From NCBI RefSeq assembly GCF_011601275.1, contig NZ_JAAOLY010000001.1, positions 372,001-436,000 on the forward strand: a DNA stretch of 64,000 nucleotides, written 5' to 3'. Source of the stretch: Janthinobacterium lividum (GTDB lineage: Bacteria > Pseudomonadota > Gammaproteobacteria > Burkholderiales > Burkholderiaceae_D). The translations under genes were made by a program, and so were the position numbers. The stretch's first letter is position 1. Every line of letters begins with the position of its first letter. This document shows positions 34,547-44,303 of the stretch, piece by piece. The notes below the pieces were generated by a model, which worked only from the letters and a program-made list of their open reading frames with translations, was not told the DNA's origin and ran no database searches.

Positions 34547-36334
34547 CTAATGGTTGTGGCGCGGCAGGGTCTGGCCCACGGCGCGGTATTTCAGGGCCAG
34601 CTCCATGCAGGCGCCCGTTTCCAGCTGGCCCACGCTGGCGCGGTAGATTTCTTGCCACGGGGTGGCGCTGTCGTTGACGGGCGGCGGCAGTTCTTTGGCG
34701 CGGCGCGCCAGTTCGTCCGCATCGACCAGCATGTCGCAGTGGCCCCCGTTCAAGTCCACGCGGATGATGTCGCCCGTGCGCAGCAGCGCCAGGCCGCCGC
34801 CCACGGCGCTTTCCGGCGACGCGTTCAGGATCGAGGGGCTGTCCGACGTGCCGGACTGGCGCCCGTCGCCCAGGGTCGGCAGGTTCAAAATGCCGGCCTT
34901 GAGCAAGGCGTCGGGCGGCTGCATGTTGACCACTTCGGCCGAACCGGGCCAGCCCACGGGACCTGCGCCGCGCATGACCAGCATGCAGCTGTCGTCAATC
35001 GCCAGGGCCGGGTCATTGATGCGCGCGTGATAGTCGCTTGAACCGTCAAAGACGATGGCACGCGCCTCGAACACGCCCTCGCTGCCGGGACGCGACAGGT
35101 AGCGCTCGCGGAAAGCGGGCGAGATCACGCTGGTCTTCATGATGGCGAAGTCGAACAGGTTGCCCTGCAAGGCCATGAAACCGGCCTTTTCCTTCAGCGG
35201 CGCGGCAAACGGGCGGATCATCTCGCGATCAGTACTTTCGCGCCCGGCCAGGTTCGCGGCCATGCTCTGGCCCGTGACCGTCAACCGGTCAGCGTGCAGC
35301 AAGCCCGCCTGCTGCAGCTCCCACATCACGGCCGGCACGCCGCCGGCGCGGTGGAAGCGCTCGCCCAGATACTTCCCGGCCGGCTGCATGTTCAACAGCA
35401 GCGGCACGTCGTAGCCGTGTTCCATCCAGTCGCTCGAATGCAGTTCCACGCCCGCATGACGCGCCATGGCCATCAGGTGCGGCTGCGCGTTGGTCGAGCC
35501 CCCGATGGCCGCGTTGACGATGATGGCGTCCAGGAACGCCTCGCGCGTGAGAATGCTCGACGGGCGCACGTCGTCATGCGCCATGGCGACGATGCGGCGC
35601 CCCGTTTCATAGGCGATCTGGCCCCGCTCGCGGTACGGCGCGGGGATGGCCGAGCAGCCCGTCAGCGACATGCCCAAGGCTTCCGCCAGCGCATTCATGG
35701 TCGATGCCGTGCCCATGGTGTTGCAGTGGCCGGCCGACGGCGCAGAGGCGGCGGCGATCTGCAGGAATTTGTCGTTGTCGATCAAGCCGGCCGACAGCTG
35801 GCGGCGGCCCTTCCAGATGGCCGCGCCGGAGCCCACCAGTTCACCGTCCATCCAGCCGTCGAGCATGGGGCCGCCCGACAGCACGATGGCGGGAATGTCC
35901 ACCGTGGCGGCGGCCATCAGCTGGGCCGGCGTCGTCTTGTCGCAGCCCGTCGTCAGCACCACGGCGTCGATCGGGTAGCCATGCAGAATTTCCACCAGCC
36001 CCAGATACGCGAGGTTGCGGTCCAGCGCGGCCGTGGGACGGCGGCAATTTTCAAAAATCGGGTGCAGCGGGAATTCCATCGGGATGCCGCCCGCGTCGCG
36101 GATGCCGTCGCGCACGCGCTGCGCCAGCTCCAGGTGGATGCGGTTGCAGGGGCTGATGTCGCTGCCGCTTTGCGCGATGCCGATGATGGGCCGGCCCGAA
36201 CGCAGCTCCTCGGCCGTGATGCCGTAGTTCATGAAGCGCTCGAGGTACAGCGCCGTCATGTCGATATGGTCGGGATTGTCGAACCAGTCCTGCGAGCGGA
36301 AGCGCCGCGCCTGGCGGTTGCCTGCGGTGCTCAT
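34547..36334 (-). CDS. xylD: D-xylonate dehydratase
   Basis: A 595-residue IlvD/Edd-family Fe-S enzyme that dehydrates D-xylonate to 2-keto-3-deoxyxylonate. It matches Caulobacter XylD in length and throughout, including RRFRSQDWFDNPDHIDMTALYLERFMNYGIT, SDISPCNRIHLELAQRVRDG and VLTTGCDKTTPAQLMAAATV, and in the terminal KYRAVGQTLPRHNH. ATG 36334 overlaps the xylB stop by ATGA; the frame reaching 36496 is inside xylB. The function is inferred from close family similarity and the xylX-xylB context. Confidence 0.92.
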   Translation of the reverse strand: MSTAGNRQARRFRSQDWFDNPDHIDMTALYLERFMNYGITAEELRSGRPIIGIAQSGSDISPCNRIHLELAQRVRDGIRDAGGIPMEFPLHPIFENCRRPTAALDRNLAYLGLVEILHGYPIDAVVLTTGCDKTTPAQLMAAATVDIPAIVLSGGPMLDGWMDGELVGSGAAIWKGRRQLSAGLIDNDKFLQIAAASAPSAGHCNTMGTASTMNALAEALGMSLTGCSAIPAPYRERGQIAYETGRRIVAMAHDDVRPSSILTREAFLDAIIVNAAIGGSTNAQPHLMAMARHAGVELHSSDWMEHGYDVPLLLNMQPAGKYLGERFHRAGGVPAVMWELQQAGLLHADRLTVTGQSMAANLAGRESTDREMIRPFAAPLKEKAGFMALQGNLFDFAIMKTSVISPAFRERYLSRPGSEGVFEARAIVFDGSSDYHARINDPALAIDDSCMLVMRGAGPVGWPGSAEVVNMQPPDALLKAGILNLPTLGDGRQSGTSDSPSILNASPESAVGGGLALLRTGDIIRVDLNGGHCDMLVDADELARRAKELPPPVNDSATPWQEIYRASVGQLETGACMELALKYRAVGQTLPRHNH

Positions 36335-37098
36335 GCGCCGTACCAGCCTGCGTCGACGTAGTATTCGCGTCCCGCGCACTTGGCCGCGTTGTCGGACGCG
36401 AGGAACAGCGCCAGCGCCGCCACGTCTTCCGGCTCCACGCGCAGCTGCAGGCATTGTCCCTGCAGGATCACGGCTTCCGCTTCCGGCGTATGCCACAGCT
36501 TTTCCTGGCGCGGCGTGCGCACGGCGCCGGGAATGATGCAGTTGACGCGGATGCCGTCGACGCCCAGGTCGCGCGCCAGTCCGCGCGTCAGGCCCTCAAT
36601 GCCGGCTTTGGCCGTCATGTAGATCGACAGGCGCGCTTGCGCCAGGTGCCAGGAAATCGACCCCAGGTTGAGAATCACGCCGCTGCCTTTGGCGCGCATG
36701 GCGGGCGCCACTGCCTGGGCGCAGAAATACTGGTGGCGCAGGTTGACGGCCATGCGCTCGTCCCAGTAGGCGGGCGTGACGTCCTGCAATTGATGGCGGT
36801 CGTCATTGGCCGCATTGTTGATGAGGATATCCGTGGCGCCCGCGCTGTGTTCGATCTCGACGAAGGTGGCGGCCAGGGCGCCCAGGTCCGTCAGGTCGCA
36901 ATAGCGGAAAACGGGCGGCTGCGGCAGGTCGGCCAGCTTGTCCTGCAGCGCCAGCGATGCTTCGCGGGCGATGTCGAGAAAGGTGACGTGGGCGCCCTGG
37001 CGCGCGAACGCCTCGACGATGGCCACGCCGATGCCGGTGCCGCCGCCCGTGATGACGACGCGCTTGCCGGCCAGACTGGAATAGATTGCATGCTGCAT
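36331..37098 (-). CDS. xylB: D-xylose 1-dehydrogenase (short-chain dehydrogenase)
   Basis: A 255-residue short-chain dehydrogenase that oxidises D-xylose to xylonolactone with NAD. GGGTGIG (glycine-rich coenzyme site) is near residues 18-24, NNAANDDRHQLQDVTPAYWDER is diagnostic of the Caulobacter XylB group, and the catalytic YxxxK is in SIYMTAKAGIEGL. Its start is 27 bp after xylX and its stop overlaps xylD. The symbol follows Caulobacter usage, where xylB is not the xylulokinase of E. coli. Confidence 0.9.
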   Translation of the reverse strand: MQHAIYSSLAGKRVVITGGGTGIGVAIVEAFARQGAHVTFLDIAREASLALQDKLADLPQPPVFRYCDLTDLGALAATFVEIEHSAGATDILINNAANDDRHQLQDVTPAYWDERMAVNLRHQYFCAQAVAPAMRAKGSGVILNLGSISWHLAQARLSIYMTAKAGIEGLTRGLARDLGVDGIRVNCIIPGAVRTPRQEKLWHTPEAEAVILQGQCLQLRVEPEDVAALALFLASDNAAKCAGREYYVDAGWYGA

Positions 37099-37125
37099 GG
37101 TGTCTCTCTTTTTAAAATAATCGGA

Positions 37126-38286
37126 TCAAAGCAAGCCGCGTTGCGCCAGGTTCTGGTACAGCGCGCGCACGCCAAACGTCCAGGGGGCAATCGCATCGCA
37201 GCGCTGTACTTCGTTGACCAGCGCGCCCAACGCGGCGCTGGCAATCGTCACCCTGTCGCCCAGGTGGTGCGTAAAACCGCCGCCCTGCGCGCCGCGGTCC
37301 TTCACGGGCGAGAACATGGTCCCCAGGAACAGCATGAAGCCGTCCGGATACTGGTGGTACTGGCCTGCCGTCTGGCGCACCAGGTCGAGCGGGTCGCGGC
37401 TGATTTCGCGCATGAAGCTGGCGCCTTCGAGCACGAAACCGTCGTCCGCACCTTCGATCAGCAGCGACACTTCCGCCTCGCGCACGGTGTCGAGCGTGAA
37501 GTGCTCGTCGAACAGGCGGATGAAGGGGCCGATGGAGCAGGAACCGTTGTTATCCTTGGCTTTGCCCAGCAACAGGGCGCTGCGTCCTTCGATGTCGCGC
37601 AGGTTGACGTCGTTGCCCAGGGTCGCTCCCAGCACCTCGCCGCGGCTGTTGACGGCCAGGACGATCTCGGGCTCCGGGTTGTTCCAGGCGGACGATGGCA
37701 GCAAGCCGACCTGCGCGCCGCAACCGACCGACGACATCGGCTGGGCCTTGGTAAACACTTCCGCATCGGGGCCGATGCCCACTTCCATGTATTGCGACCA
37801 GGCGCCGCGCTGTTGCAGCTGCTGTTTCAGGCGCTGCGCCGCGTCCGAGCCAGGTTTCAAGGCCGACAGGTCGCCGCCCAATGTCATTTGCAGGGCGGTG
37901 CGCAAGCTGGCCGCGCGCGCCGCGTCGCCGCCCGCCTGTTCCTCGATCACCCGTTCGAGCAGGCTGACGGCGAAGGTCACGCCGCAGGCCTTGACGGCCT
38001 GCAGGTCGCACGGCGCCAGCAGCAGCGGCTCGCCGGCCGGCGCGGCCAGTGCCTGCTCCAGCAGCGCCTGCACGGGACCGAGCGCGATGCCGGGCGCATG
38101 GCGGGCGATATCGAGCGCATCGCTGCGTTCGAACAGCTCGGCCACCGTCGCCACCGTCTGCGTGATGTCGACCACTTCGCCGCCGCGCACGGCGACGACG
38201 CAGGGGCCGTCACGCCAGATGCGGCCAATGAGGGTAGCCTGCGCCAGGTCGGCGGGCAACAGGGAGGCGGGAGAAATCGGCTGCAT
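37126..38286 (-). CDS. xylX: 2-keto-3-deoxyxylonate dehydratase (FAH family)
   Basis: A 386-residue fumarylacetoacetate-hydrolase-fold protein. The N-terminal LAQATLIGRIWRDGPCVVAVRGGEVVDI and the metal-site segment SSAWNNPEPEIVLAVNSRGE match the Caulobacter XylX group. In that group it removes water from 2-keto-3-deoxyxylonate to form 2-oxoglutarate semialdehyde. The C-terminal LFLGTMFSPVKDRGAQGGGFTHHLGD is standard for the family. It is the first gene of the minus-strand Weimberg operon, and its promoter must lie in the 375-bp divergent region. Confidence 0.9.
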   Translation of the reverse strand: MQPISPASLLPADLAQATLIGRIWRDGPCVVAVRGGEVVDITQTVATVAELFERSDALDIARHAPGIALGPVQALLEQALAAPAGEPLLLAPCDLQAVKACGVTFAVSLLERVIEEQAGGDAARAASLRTALQMTLGGDLSALKPGSDAAQRLKQQLQQRGAWSQYMEVGIGPDAEVFTKAQPMSSVGCGAQVGLLPSSAWNNPEPEIVLAVNSRGEVLGATLGNDVNLRDIEGRSALLLGKAKDNNGSCSIGPFIRLFDEHFTLDTVREAEVSLLIEGADDGFVLEGASFMREISRDPLDLVRQTAGQYHQYPDGFMLFLGTMFSPVKDRGAQGGGFTHHLGDRVTIASAALGALVNEVQRCDAIAPWTFGVRALYQNLAQRGLL

Positions 38287-38661
38287 GGCAAGCTTTCAAA
38301 AGGTCGTGACGGGATGGCCGGTGTTCAAGTTCGGACCGATTCTGCGCGCCGCCCTGTGTCGCCGCAATTACGAAAATCACCAAATTGAATGATGATTATT
38401 GGTATTGCAGTGCACCAAAAAAAGCCGCCGCCCAGCCCCCGTTTCCGCCCTGTGCGCAGGCGGGAAGGCGCGCCATGGCGCATTGCATCAATTGACCCAT
38501 CGATATCGTTTTGGATATCACCAATGCGAAAAAAGTGATTGGTGAGGGATGGATGGACAAACTAGTATCAGCCGTGGCCTGCAATCGGCCATTCGCACGG
38601 AGCCCGCCCGCTGGACGACGGCCCTGGCACATTCAACTATCGAAGACGGTGGAGACCTGAA
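38287..38661. promoter_or_regulatory. Divergent xylX/chvE control region with two inverted repeats
   Basis: No gene is visible in these 375 bp. Two related dyads occur. Site 1 (38377-38404) contains ACCAA and TTGGT 15 bp apart. Site 2 (38518-38545) has perfect 8-bp arms TCACCAAT and ATTGGTGA around 12 bp. On the minus strand site 1 reads ACCAAT-N14-TTGGTGA, nearly the same as site 2 (ACCAAT-N13-TTGGTGA). TTGGTG in site 2 (38539-38544) with TAGTAT (38563-38568) forms a weak promoter for chvE. The sites lie about 90 bp before xylX and 117 bp before chvE, as expected for shared operators of an unlinked regulator. Confidence 0.6.
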
Positions 38662-39738
38662 ATGAAAACAACAATGAAAATGCTGACCGCGAGCCTGGCG
38701 CTGGCCATCTCCGGCATGGCGGTAATGCCCGTGGCAAGCGCCGCAGACAAGGGCGCGATCGGCATCTCGATGCCAACCAAATCGTCCATGCGCTGGATCG
38801 CCGACGGCGACAACATGGTCAAGGTATTCAAGGAGCGCGGCTACAAGACAGACTTGCAGTTTGCCGACGACGATATCCCGAACCAGCTGGCGCAGGTGGA
38901 AAACATGATCACCAAGGGCGCCAAGGTGCTGGTGATCGCCGCCATCGACGGCACCACCCTGTCGAACGTGCTGCAAAAAGCGGCCGACAAGGGGATCAAG
39001 GTCATTTCGTATGACCGTTTGATCCGCGGCACGAAAAACATCGATTACTACGCCACCTTCGACAACTTCCAGGTCGGCGTGCTGCAAGCGGGCTATATCG
39101 AATCGGCGCTGAAACTCAAGGAAGGCAAGGGCCCGTTCAATATCGAACTGTTCGGCGGCTCGGCCGACGACAACAACGCGCACTTCTTCTACAACGGCGC
39201 GCTGTCGGTGCTCAAACCCTACATCGACAGCGGCAAGCTGGTGGTGCGCTCGAAACAGATGGGTATGGAAAAGGTCGCTACCCTGCGCTGGGACGGCGCC
39301 GTGGCGCAAGCCCGCATGGACAACCTGCTCAGCGCCTACTACGGCAATGCGCGCGTCGACGCTGTGCTGTCGCCGTATGACGGCTTGAGCATCGGCATCC
39401 TGTCCTCGCTCAAGGGCGTCGGCTACGGCACGCCGAAGCAGCCGTTCCCCGTCGTGACGGGCCAGGATGCGGAAATCCCGTCGGTGAAGTCGATCATCCG
39501 CGGCGAACAGGCGTCAACCGTGTTCAAGGACACGCGCGAACTGGCCAAGGTCACGGCGAACATGGTCGACGCGATGATGAGCGGCAAAACGCCGACCGTC
39601 AACGATACGAAGACCTATAACAACGGCGTCAAGGTGGTGCCGTCCTACCTGTTGAAACCGGTCACCGTCGACAAGGCGAACTGGAAGCAGGTGCTCGTCA
39701 CCGGCAGCGGCTACTACACGGAAGCGCAAGTGAAATAA
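38662..39738 (+). CDS. chvE: ChvE-type multiple-sugar binding protein
   Basis: A 358-residue periplasmic sugar-binding protein with a signal peptide (cleavage after ASAAD near 28). It resembles Agrobacterium ChvE, which binds galactose, glucose, arabinose, xylose and others. Conserved pieces are [40 protein letters not shown] and [28 protein letters not shown]. It starts the second importer operon. A hairpin follows its stop, so the binding protein is likely made in excess of the ATPase and permease. Confidence 0.91.
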   Translation: MKTTMKMLTASLALAISGMAVMPVASAADKGAIGISMPTKSSMRWIADGDNMVKVFKERGYKTDLQFADDDIPNQLAQVENMITKGAKVLVIAAIDGTTLSNVLQKAADKGIKVISYDRLIRGTKNIDYYATFDNFQVGVLQAGYIESALKLKEGKGPFNIELFGGSADDNNAHFFYNGALSVLKPYIDSGKLVVRSKQMGMEKVATLRWDGAVAQARMDNLLSAYYGNARVDAVLSPYDGLSIGILSSLKGVGYGTPKQPFPVVTGQDAEIPSVKSIIRGEQASTVFKDTRELAKVTANMVDAMMSGKTPTVNDTKTYNNGVKVVPSYLLKPVTVDKANWKQVLVTGSGYYTEAQVK

Positions 39739-39754
39739 GCATCCACGGTACTGA

Positions 39755-39777
39755 AGGCCCGGCGCTGCCGGGCCTTT
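39755..39777 (+). terminator. Intrinsic terminator/attenuator between chvE and gguA
   Basis: Perfect arms AGGCCCGGC (39755-39763) and GCCGGGCCT (39767-39775) enclose GCT and run into TTT. The T-run is short, so partial read-through to gguA is plausible. Confidence 0.7.
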
Positions 39778-39851
39778 CGCTTCACGCACTATCAAGAACA
39801 AGACTGCCGCACGACCGATGCCGACCGGCACGGCCGTGCCAGAGAGGTTAT

Positions 39852-41393
39852 ATGACGAACACTATCCTGGAAATGCGCGGGATACGCAAAACATTCCCGG
39901 GCGTCGTTGCGCTCGACAATGTCAACCTGCGGGTACGCAGCGGCGAGATCCACGCCATCGTCGGCGAAAACGGCGCCGGCAAATCGACCCTGATGAAAGT
40001 GCTGAGCGGCGTCTACGGCCATGGCAGCTATACGGGCGACATCGACTACCTGGGCCAGACGCGGCACTTCCGCGGCATCAAGGACAGCGAAGAAATCGGC
40101 ATCATCATCATCCACCAGGAACTGGCGCTGGTGCCCCAGTTGTCGATCGCCGAGAATATCTTCCTCGGCAACGAACCGTCCAGCATGGGCGTCATCGACT
40201 GGGAATACGCGCAAAGCAAGACGCGCGAACTGCTGCACAAAGTCGGCCTGAAAGAATCCCCGGACACCCTGATCACCAACCTGGGCGTGGGCAAGCAGCA
40301 GCTGATCGAGATCGCCAAGGCGCTGTGCAAGGACGTCAAGCTGCTGATCCTCGACGAGCCGACGGCCAGCCTGAACGAAAGCGACAGCGCGGCCCTGCTC
40401 GACCTGCTGCTGGGCCTGAAAGCCCAGGGCATCGCCTCGATCCTGATTTCGCACAAGCTCAACGAAATTTCAAGAGTCGCCGATGCCATCACGGTGCTGC
40501 GCGACGGGAACACGGTCGACAGTTTCGACTGCCGCGCGGAACCCGTCAGCGAAGACCGCATCATCGAAAAAATGGTCGGACGCGAAATGGCCGACCGCTA
40601 TCCGCCGCGCACGCCGACGATAGGCGAGACTATTTTCGAAGTGCGCGACTGGCGCGTCTTCCATCCCGAGCATGCCGACCGCCCCGTCATCAAGGGCATC
40701 AACATGCACGCCAAGAAGGGCGAGATCATCGGCATCGCCGGCCTGATGGGCTCCGGGCGCACGGAACTGGCGATGAGCATTTTCGGCCGCGCCTACGGCC
40801 AGCGCATCAGCGGCACGGTGCTCAAGAATGGCAAGGAGATCGACGTCAGCACCATCGGCAAGGCGATCGCCCACGGCCTCGCGTACGTGACGGAAGACCG
40901 CAAGGGCCTGGGCCTGATCCTTGAGGAGGACATCCAGAAGAACACCAGCCTGGCCAACCTCGATGCGATTTCCAGGCACATGGTGATTGACGAGCAGCGC
41001 GAGTTCAGCGTGGCCGAGGATTTCCGCCGCAAGCTCAAGACCCGTTGCTCGAGCGTGGCGCAGAAGGTGGTCAACCTGTCCGGCGGCAACCAGCAGAAAG
41101 TGGTGCTGGCAAAGTGGCTGTTTTCGCGCCCCGACGTGCTGATCCTCGATGAACCGAGCCGCGGCATCGACGTGGGCGCCAAGTACGAGATCTACAGCAT
41201 CATCAGCGACCTGGCGGCCGAAGGCAAATGCATCATCATGATCTCGTCGGAGATGCCGGAATTGCTGGGCATGTGCGACCGGATCTATGTCATGAACGAA
41301 GGCCGCTTCGCGGCAGAACTGAGCGCGGCAGAAGCATCGCAGGAGCGAATCATGCGCGCGATCGTTACACACGGAGAAAACAATGGACAATAA
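39852..41393 (+). CDS. gguA: Multiple-monosaccharide ABC transporter ATP-binding protein (GguA/MmsA-like)
   Basis: A 513-residue double ATPase. Domain 1 has Walker [10 protein letters not shown] (38-46) and [12 protein letters not shown]. Domain 2 has the degenerate [26 protein letters not shown] and [14 protein letters not shown]. It lies downstream of chvE with GAGAGG before ATG 39852 and overlaps gguB by 11 bp. XylG at 31652-33223 is its paralogue on the other side of the control region. Confidence 0.9.
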   Translation: MTNTILEMRGIRKTFPGVVALDNVNLRVRSGEIHAIVGENGAGKSTLMKVLSGVYGHGSYTGDIDYLGQTRHFRGIKDSEEIGIIIIHQELALVPQLSIAENIFLGNEPSSMGVIDWEYAQSKTRELLHKVGLKESPDTLITNLGVGKQQLIEIAKALCKDVKLLILDEPTASLNESDSAALLDLLLGLKAQGIASILISHKLNEISRVADAITVLRDGNTVDSFDCRAEPVSEDRIIEKMVGREMADRYPPRTPTIGETIFEVRDWRVFHPEHADRPVIKGINMHAKKGEIIGIAGLMGSGRTELAMSIFGRAYGQRISGTVLKNGKEIDVSTIGKAIAHGLAYVTEDRKGLGLILEEDIQKNTSLANLDAISRHMVIDEQREFSVAEDFRRKLKTRCSSVAQKVVNLSGGNQQKVVLAKWLFSRPDVLILDEPSRGIDVGAKYEIYSIISDLAAEGKCIIMISSEMPELLGMCDRIYVMNEGRFAAELSAAEASQERIMRAIVTHGENNGQ

Positions 41394-42600
41394 ATTGACA
41401 GCAGGCGCGCCGGCAGCAGCAACGCCAGCGGCCGCGCCGCAAGCGAAAAGCTATGCCGGCTTTTTGAAGAATAATATGCGCGACTACGGCATGCTGCTCT
41501 CGCTGATCGTCATCATGGGCTTTTTCCAGTACATGACGGACGGCACCCTGATGCAGCCGCTGAACCTGACCAACCTGGTGCTGCAAAACAGCTACATCGT
41601 CATCATGGCGCTGGGCATGCTGATGGTCATCGTGGCCGGCCATATCGATTTGTCCGTCGGCTCGGTGGTCGGCTTCGTCGGCGCGCTGGCGGCCGTCCTG
41701 ATCGTCAACTACAACATGAATTTTGTCGCCGCCAGCATCCTCTGCCTGCTGGCCGGCGCCGTCATCGGCGGCGCGCAAGGCTATTTCGTCGCCTTCTTCA
41801 AGATCCCGTCGTTTATCGTGACCCTGGCCGGCATGCTGGTGTTCAAGGGCCTGACCCTGGCGCTGCTGGCTGGCCAGTCGGTCGGTCCCTTCCCGGAAGG
41901 CTTCCAGATGCTCAGCTCGGGCTTTTTGCCCGATCCGTTCGGCGGCGAAAACCTGCGCGGATTTTCACTGCTGCTGGGCGTGATCGCCGCCGCGGCGCTG
42001 ATCATCACCTCGCTGCGCAGCCGCGCCAAGCAACTGAAACACGGCATGGAAAACGAACCGCGCGCCTTCTTCCTGCTGAAAAACGCGATCTTCGCCGCCG
42101 TGATGGTGTATTTCAGCTACCTGCTGGCGTCGTACCGCGGTTTTCCCAACGTGCTGGCCGTGATGTCGCTGCTCATCGTCGCCTACACCTTCATTACCAA
42201 CCGCACCGTGCTGGGCCGCCGCGTATATGCCGTGGGCGGCAACGAGAAGGCGGCGCGCCTGTCCGGCATCAAGACGGAACGGGTCAGCTTCTACACCTTC
42301 GTCAACATGGGCATGCTGGCCGCGCTGGCCGGCCTGATCTTCGCGGCGCGCCTGAACACGGCCACGCCGAAAGCGGGCACGGGTTTCGAGCTGGACGTGA
42401 TCGCCGCCTGCTTCATCGGCGGCGCCTCGGCCTCGGGCGGCGTGGGCAAGGTGATGGGAGCCGTCATCGGCGCCTTCATCATGGGCGTGATGAACAACGG
42501 CATGTCCATCATGGGCATCGGCATCGACTACCAGCAAGTGATCAAGGGCCTGGTGCTGCTGGCGGCCGTCTTCATCGACGTGATTAATAAAAATAAATGA
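41383..42600 (+). CDS. gguB: Multiple-monosaccharide ABC transporter permease (GguB-like)
   Basis: A 405-residue polytopic permease. It opens with an Ala-rich cytoplasmic tail, then [36 protein letters not shown], and near the end [32 protein letters not shown] long hydrophilic loop (about 195-230, [23 protein letters not shown]) fits GguB rather than XylH. GGAGAA precedes ATG 41383, which lies inside the end of gguA. A strong terminator follows 41 bp after the stop. Confidence 0.9.
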   Translation: MDNKLTAGAPAAATPAAAPQAKSYAGFLKNNMRDYGMLLSLIVIMGFFQYMTDGTLMQPLNLTNLVLQNSYIVIMALGMLMVIVAGHIDLSVGSVVGFVGALAAVLIVNYNMNFVAASILCLLAGAVIGGAQGYFVAFFKIPSFIVTLAGMLVFKGLTLALLAGQSVGPFPEGFQMLSSGFLPDPFGGENLRGFSLLLGVIAAAALIITSLRSRAKQLKHGMENEPRAFFLLKNAIFAAVMVYFSYLLASYRGFPNVLAVMSLLIVAYTFITNRTVLGRRVYAVGGNEKAARLSGIKTERVSFYTFVNMGMLAALAGLIFAARLNTATPKAGTGFELDVIAACFIGGASASGGVGKVMGAVIGAFIMGVMNNGMSIMGIGIDYQQVIKGLVLLAAVFIDVINKNK

Positions 42601-42640
42601 GAAGAACAAGGAAGCACAGGTTCGAGCCTTAGGGGGCTCT

Positions 42641-42665
42641 GGCCGGCGCTTGCGCCGGCCTTTTT
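42641..42665 (+). terminator. Intrinsic terminator after gguB
   Basis: GGCCGGCGC (42641-42649) and GCGCCGGCC (42652-42660) form a perfect 9-bp stem with a 2-base loop and TTTTT (42661-42665). It closes the chvE-gguAB operon. Confidence 0.92.
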
Positions 42666-42668
42666 CAT

Positions 42669-44303
42669 TTATGTGATCGCCAGCCGCGCCGCCCTGTCAC
42701 CCCACCACGCGGCCTCTTCAAATACGGAAAAGCCCGACAGATCGGCATGCGCGAACAGGATGGCGCCGTCGTGCTCGCGCAAGGCTTTGAGCCCCGCATT
42801 GCTGCGAAAACCGGGCAACGGTGCGGCCATGGCGTGGCCCCGTACGGTGATGTCGACCCGTTCGACGCAGCTGGCGAAATCGCGTCCATACGCCGTCTTC
42901 AAATCGACGCTGGCCAGCGCCAGCAATTCTTCGGGCGTGGCCGTGTCGAGCCACTTGCGTGCTTCCTGCGGCGTGCGGTCGGACAGGGCCACGTAGGCGC
43001 TGAAGACGGTTTTCTCGGGCGGACGCACGCGGATGTCCTGGTGGGTCGAGACGACATAGCCGAGGCCAGGCTCCTGGTACACCACGTTGTCCCAGCACAG
43101 GGGCGCATGCGGCAATTCATCGGGAAAGCGTTTAAGTAAAAAATTGGCCACCATCCACGGCGCATACGCGGGCGTATGGCGCTTCGCGTCAAAGCCATAG
43201 CCGGCGATGTTGTTGACCACGCGGGCCGCCACATATAACGGCATGGCGCAGATGGCCTTGCGCGCCTTGAGCAGGTAGGTACGCGGCTGGCCGTCGACCA
43301 GTTCCAGGCACAGCGCCTCCACGCCGTTGGCCGTCGTCTGCACGGAAACCACCGTGCCCGCATGACGCTGGACACCCGAGGCCTGCTCCATGGCCGTGGC
43401 GACCGGTTGCATGCCGCCCGGCCAGGTCAGCCAGGCGCCATTGCCCGCGTTGGCCGCCTGGCCCCAGCGGCTGCAATAGTAATGCAGGCCGGCCCAGGCC
43501 GAGACCTGGTCGTAGCGCGTGCCGTAGTCGTCGCGGCAGCAGTAATTCAGATACCAGTGCAGGGTGGGCGAGGTATAGCCTTCGCGCTCCATCCACTGCT
43601 TTAACGTGATGGTGTCGAGCGCCTGCCAGGCCGGGTCTTGCGACGATTCCACGGTAGGGAACACGAAGACGCGCTTGCCGTCGTTGCCATGCGCCTGGCG
43701 CAGGCGCCGCACGTCGGCAAAGAAGCGCTCGTGCTGCGCCAGTTCTTCGGCGGAGACGCCTTCGGTGGGAATGAAGCCGTCCTGCCAGTGGCCGTTGAAC
43801 AGCAAGCGCTCTTCGGGCGCGTGCAGGATGTAGCGCTCGTCATAATATGGCTTTTCCGCTTGCGGATCGCGCTGGATGATCCCCAGGTCGAACAGGATTT
43901 CGCGCACATGGGTCGATTCGGGCGACGGCAGCGGCAAATAATGGCCTCCGGTCGGATAAGCCAGGTCGCCGAACTGCCCGCCAGCCGCGTTGCCATACGG
44001 TTGCGGGCCATCGATCATGAGGAAATCCTTGTGCCCCAGCTTGTTCAGGCGCCAGGCGGCCGTCAGGCCGGCGATACCCGAGCCGAGGATAGCCACGTCG
44101 GTGTGCAAGGTGCGTGAAGGTGGCGGCAGCGCCTTGCGCTCGCGCAGCAGCTCACGCAAATAATGTCCTTCGCTGCGGCCCGGGTACAGCACCTTCGGCG
44201 TGATTTCCTGCCAGCGCAGGTAGGCGGCGATGCTGCCGATGCCGATGCCGGCGGCGGCTGCCGTGCCGCCGGCGGCCCACAGCATGAAGGAGCGGCGCTG
44301 CAT
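42669..44303 (-). CDS. Tat-exported FAD-dependent amine oxidase-like oxidoreductase
   Basis: A 544-residue flavoprotein. The N-terminus MQRRSFMLWAAGG with a following hydrophobic stretch is a twin-arginine signal. The FAD-binding GSGIAG motif is at 74-79 within VAILGSGIAGLTAAWRLNKLGH. The C-terminal GALFAHADLSGFS-like end (here DGAILFAHADLSGFSVFEEA) matches flavin amine oxidases, the family that includes polyamine oxidases. It overlaps the membrane spermidine-synthase-like gene by one base (TGATG) and so is translationally coupled to it. Polyamine oxidation is inferred from context only. Confidence 0.82.
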   Translation of the reverse strand: MQRRSFMLWAAGGTAAAAGIGIGSIAAYLRWQEITPKVLYPGRSEGHYLRELLRERKALPPPSRTLHTDVAILGSGIAGLTAAWRLNKLGHKDFLMIDGPQPYGNAAGGQFGDLAYPTGGHYLPLPSPESTHVREILFDLGIIQRDPQAEKPYYDERYILHAPEERLLFNGHWQDGFIPTEGVSAEELAQHERFFADVRRLRQAHGNDGKRVFVFPTVESSQDPAWQALDTITLKQWMEREGYTSPTLHWYLNYCCRDDYGTRYDQVSAWAGLHYYCSRWGQAANAGNGAWLTWPGGMQPVATAMEQASGVQRHAGTVVSVQTTANGVEALCLELVDGQPRTYLLKARKAICAMPLYVAARVVNNIAGYGFDAKRHTPAYAPWMVANFLLKRFPDELPHAPLCWDNVVYQEPGLGYVVSTHQDIRVRPPEKTVFSAYVALSDRTPQEARKWLDTATPEELLALASVDLKTAYGRDFASCVERVDITVRGHAMAAPLPGFRSNAGLKALREHDGAILFAHADLSGFSVFEEAAWWGDRAARLAIT

